Source of the DNA: Stromatinia cepivora
Taxonomy: Eukaryota; Ascomycota; Leotiomycetes; Helotiales; Sclerotiniaceae
Length of the DNA stretch: 64,000 nt
Assembly: GCA_014898415.1 (NCBI GenBank)
Contig: RCTD01000005.1
Span: 2,356,001-2,420,000, forward strand
Direction of reading: 5' to 3'
Shown here: positions 62,052-64,000 of the stretch, one piece after another
Position numbering within the stretch: the first letter of the stretch is position 1
Layout: every line of letters begins with the position of its first letter
Notes under the pieces: generated by a model
Told to the model about the DNA's origin: nothing
The model's database searches: none
Seen by the model: only the letters and a program-made list of their open reading frames with translations
Translations under genes and position numbers: made by a program

Positions 62052-63530
62052 ATGTTCTTTTTACGGCAGGAAGGAGGTGGGGGTGGTGTGGCAGGTGGGA
62101 GGAATCAGATTGAGGACAGGGAAGACGTAGGAGGGAGAAATGATGAAGGGGAAGATCCGGGGCACGAAGGTCAGGGCGACGAAGATGATACAACCGACGA
62201 AGAAGATCAATTTCCGCTTGTTGGAATCCCTCGTGATGTACTCCATAATCTGAACATGACGCAGCAGGAGTTGGAGGATGAAGAGTTGGAGCCAGACGAA
62301 CACGACCGTAAGGGTATTATAAAGGTTTCGCAGAGATTGACTAAAGACGGTGGCATGCTTCTTGCACAAAGCTCAGAAAAGCCAAGTAATTATTACGCAC
62401 TCTTGGACCGACTGAATGCAGATCGTAATAGTCCCCCTCCGACCGAGGAAGTGTACAACTCATATATCTCTGCCGTCAGAAACAAGGATCAAGATGTATT
62501 CATTGAAAGAGATTTCCTGTTTAAGGAACCGAGGCAACCAGAACCAGCGTTGCCCGATTGCGGCGTGATTACCCGGCAAGAGTTCACAATATTGGGCGAT
62601 CATGATGGTTTAAAGGATTTAGTAGGCCCCCAGCCAGATTATATTGAGGGATTTCATAATCGTCGAGATATCCTAAAAGCGCTATATGACGATGTCGATG
62701 GAGCTGCTGAGATGCTCGAAAACGAGTCTTCGCGATCATTGGTCCTTCCTAGCCTAGCAGGCCATTGGACCAGGCCTGGAGTTCCGATTGAGATGGCAAT
62801 GATTCAATTAAGATACATAGGGGCTGCCATGGTCACAGAGAAACGACGAGCTCTAAAACGTATCAGAAACTTTATGGGGATGAAGATCACGACCAAAGAA
62901 CAACACCGCGGTGTCATCACTTTTAAAATGCAGGAATCTACTTTAACCTTCTATACACATTTTCGTCGAACAGGCAAGTCAAAAAAGTACAGTTTCAATA
63001 TGATCCCGGAATATCATATGTACGAGCTTCACTCCGTCGTGCTAAACCGATCGTTGGGAGCTTTCCAACAAGGATGGAAACTAATTCGAAATGCTCAGGA
63101 ACTTGGGCTATTCCACTCTAACTTGTTGATTCGTGCTTTGTCGATTGTTTTGCCTCATGAAATTCAAGTGGTTGCTCTTAGAGCACGAAACAGAGCTGCC
63201 GAGGCTAGATTGGCGGCATTGAGGGCTCTTAATGCATGGAGGATTGAGACGAGGAGGGTTATGGAGAGGAGGGCTCTTAATTCATGGAGGATTGATACGA
63301 GGAGCATTATGGAGAGGGGGGCTCTTAATGCATGGAGGACTGTGATGAGGAGGGTTATGGAGAGGAGGGCTCTTAATGCATGGAGGACTGAGACGAGGAG
63401 GGTTATGGAGAGGAGAACTCTTAATGCATGGAGGACTGAGACGAGGAGGGTTATGGAGAGGAGGGCTCAAGATATGCCGGCTGAGGAAAGGACTGCCCGT
63501 CGTAGATGGTTGCAAAATAGATTTCGCTAA
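62052..63530 (+). CDS. Unrecognised protein with five C-terminal 16-residue repeats
   Basis: A single-exon frame of 492 residues from ATG 62052 to TAA 63528-63530. No known domain was recognised. The N-terminus is Gly/Glu/Asp-rich and probably disordered. The middle (LVGIPRDVLHNLNMTQQELE through HEIQVVALRARNRAAEARL) looks folded and mostly helical. The C-terminus consists of five copies of a unit like ALNAWRIETRRVMERR, encoded by a 48-bp DNA tandem repeat, followed by a basic tail (RTARRRWLQNRFR). The repeats are amphipathic and strongly basic. Codon use is consistent along the frame, and an overlapping minus-strand frame in the repeat is an artefact of periodicity. It may be lineage-specific. 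The ATG is the first in the frame; a nearby downstream start cannot be excluded. Confidence 0.75.
   Translation: MFFLRQEGGGGGVAGGRNQIEDREDVGGRNDEGEDPGHEGQGDEDDTTDEEDQFPLVGIPRDVLHNLNMTQQELEDEELEPDEHDRKGIIKVSQRLTKDGGMLLAQSSEKPSNYYALLDRLNADRNSPPPTEEVYNSYISAVRNKDQDVFIERDFLFKEPRQPEPALPDCGVITRQEFTILGDHDGLKDLVGPQPDYIEGFHNRRDILKALYDDVDGAAEMLENESSRSLVLPSLAGHWTRPGVPIEMAMIQLRYIGAAMVTEKRRALKRIRNFMGMKITTKEQHRGVITFKMQESTLTFYTHFRRTGKSKKYSFNMIPEYHMYELHSVVLNRSLGAFQQGWKLIRNAQELGLFHSNLLIRALSIVLPHEIQVVALRARNRAAEARLAALRALNAWRIETRRVMERRALNSWRIDTRSIMERGALNAWRTVMRRVMERRALNAWRTETRRVMERRTLNAWRTETRRVMERRAQDMPAEERTARRRWLQNRFR
63225..63464 (+). repeat. 48-bp in-frame minisatellite, five copies
   Basis: Units begin GCTCTTAATGCATGGAGG or close variants, at 63225, 63273, 63321, 63369 and 63417. 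Each encodes 16 residues of the form xLNxWRxxxRxxMERx. Copies 4 and 5 are nearly identical; copies 2 and 3 differ more. Confidence 0.92.
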
Positions 63531-63715
63531 ATGCAACTTGTGGATAGAATCTACTATCTATTAATCTGTACTGATACAAACATGGTAACGAGTGATATTA
63601 AGTGTTGATGATCATAAGCTAACGTGCTGCTCTCCACAGTCAACAAACTAACAGTAATATCCTTCTCACAAGATATCTCATATTAAGAAACATGTAAGTC
63701 AACATAGCCACTATT

Positions 63716-64000
63716 TTATGGCTTTTTAACACTTTCCAACCCTGACGAAGCATCTTTACTGCAAGGCACCAGGATCGGTTCACCAGACTCACTAGTAAAT
63801 AGCCTCGGAGAAAGCGGTTGTGACATCTGTCGTTCACGAGGTTGTGATAATCTCGAATCTTGCACGGAAGATATTTGATGAGTAGTATGTCTTTCCGTTT
63901 CGCCACCCATGGGATGATCCACACTATTATTATCTGCCCAGCTGGTTATTCGACTCCGAAGTCCTTGATTGTTTGTACTAGGTGGTTTGCCGAGATGTGT
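63716..64000 (-). CDS. C-terminal end of an unidentified protein, cut by the window edge
   Basis: A minus-strand frame is open from base 64000 to the TAA at 63716-63718, giving about 94 residues. The peptide is rich in Ser, Thr, Gln, Arg and Pro (for example RSRITSWADNNS, SVQDSRLSQPRER) and ends in SVKKP. It looks like a disordered, regulatory C-terminus. No domain is visible and the rest of the gene lies outside. Its 3' end faces the repeat protein at 62052 (convergent, about 185 bp apart). Confidence 0.5.
   Translation of the reverse strand, partial: THLGKPPSTNNQGLRSRITSWADNNSVDHPMGGETERHTTHQISSVQDSRLSQPRERQMSQPLSPRLFTSESGEPILVPCSKDASSGLESVKKP

Noticed and set aside
63282..63536. Minus-strand repetitive frame
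   Set aside because: Artefact of the 48-bp repeat, whose length is a multiple of three on either strand.
1..64000. CRISPR arrays, tRNA and rRNA genes
   Set aside because: No spaced direct-repeat array was seen, and no convincing A-box/B-box pair or rRNA-like stretch was found by reading; a tRNAscan run would settle tRNAs.

Overview
This window is nuclear DNA of a filamentous ascomycete. Its genes carry short introns (mostly 43-110 bp) with fungal GT..AG sites and CTAAC-like branch points, intergenic DNA is AT-rich, and gene content is typical of fungi. An endo-polygalacturonase, secreted alpha-glucosidase, several P450s and decayed transposons would fit a plant-associated leotiomycete (Botrytis/Sclerotinia type). 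That placement is inference from gene style, not from a search.

Layout. At 0-11 kb lie the first codons of a minus-strand gene at the left edge, a secreted GH31 alpha-glucosidase (+), a seven-exon cytochrome P450 (-) convergent with it, and a type II membrane DUF3405 protein (+). From 11 to 20 kb there is a gene-poor, repeat-rich island. It holds a 564-bp hAT-like element with an 8-bp target duplication, a 602-bp TIR element flanked by TA, a solo LTR with a perfect 5-bp duplication, several smaller inverted-repeat elements and an AT-rich block. At 20-25 kb come a GH28 endo-polygalacturonase (+) and a short-chain dehydrogenase pseudogene (+) with two nonsense codons and a frameshift. From 24.7 to 31.6 kb no gene could be supported.

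At 31.6-46.8 kb are a minus-strand OB-fold/zinc-ribbon protein resembling RPA1/MEIOB, myo-inositol-1-phosphate synthase (INO1, -), a paxillin-like two-LIM-domain protein (+) and an unrecognised coiled-coil protein (-). From 46.8 to 50.5 kb no gene is visible. At 50.5-64 kb are a broken P450 (-), an intracellular-type GH3 beta-glucosidase with a PA14 insert (-), a 179-bp element with a perfect 26-bp terminal inverted repeat, MCM2 (-), a divergent UBR7/Mlo2-like protein (+), an orphan protein ending in five 16-residue repeats (+), and the 3' end of another minus-strand gene cut by the right edge.

The genes do not form one pathway. Housekeeping genes (INO1, MCM2, UBR7-like, LIM protein) alternate with accessory carbohydrate-active enzymes and P450s, and the accessory parts carry the decay and mobile DNA. 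All exon boundaries were derived by hand from splice signals and reading-frame continuity. Each complete multi-exon model closes in frame from ATG to stop.
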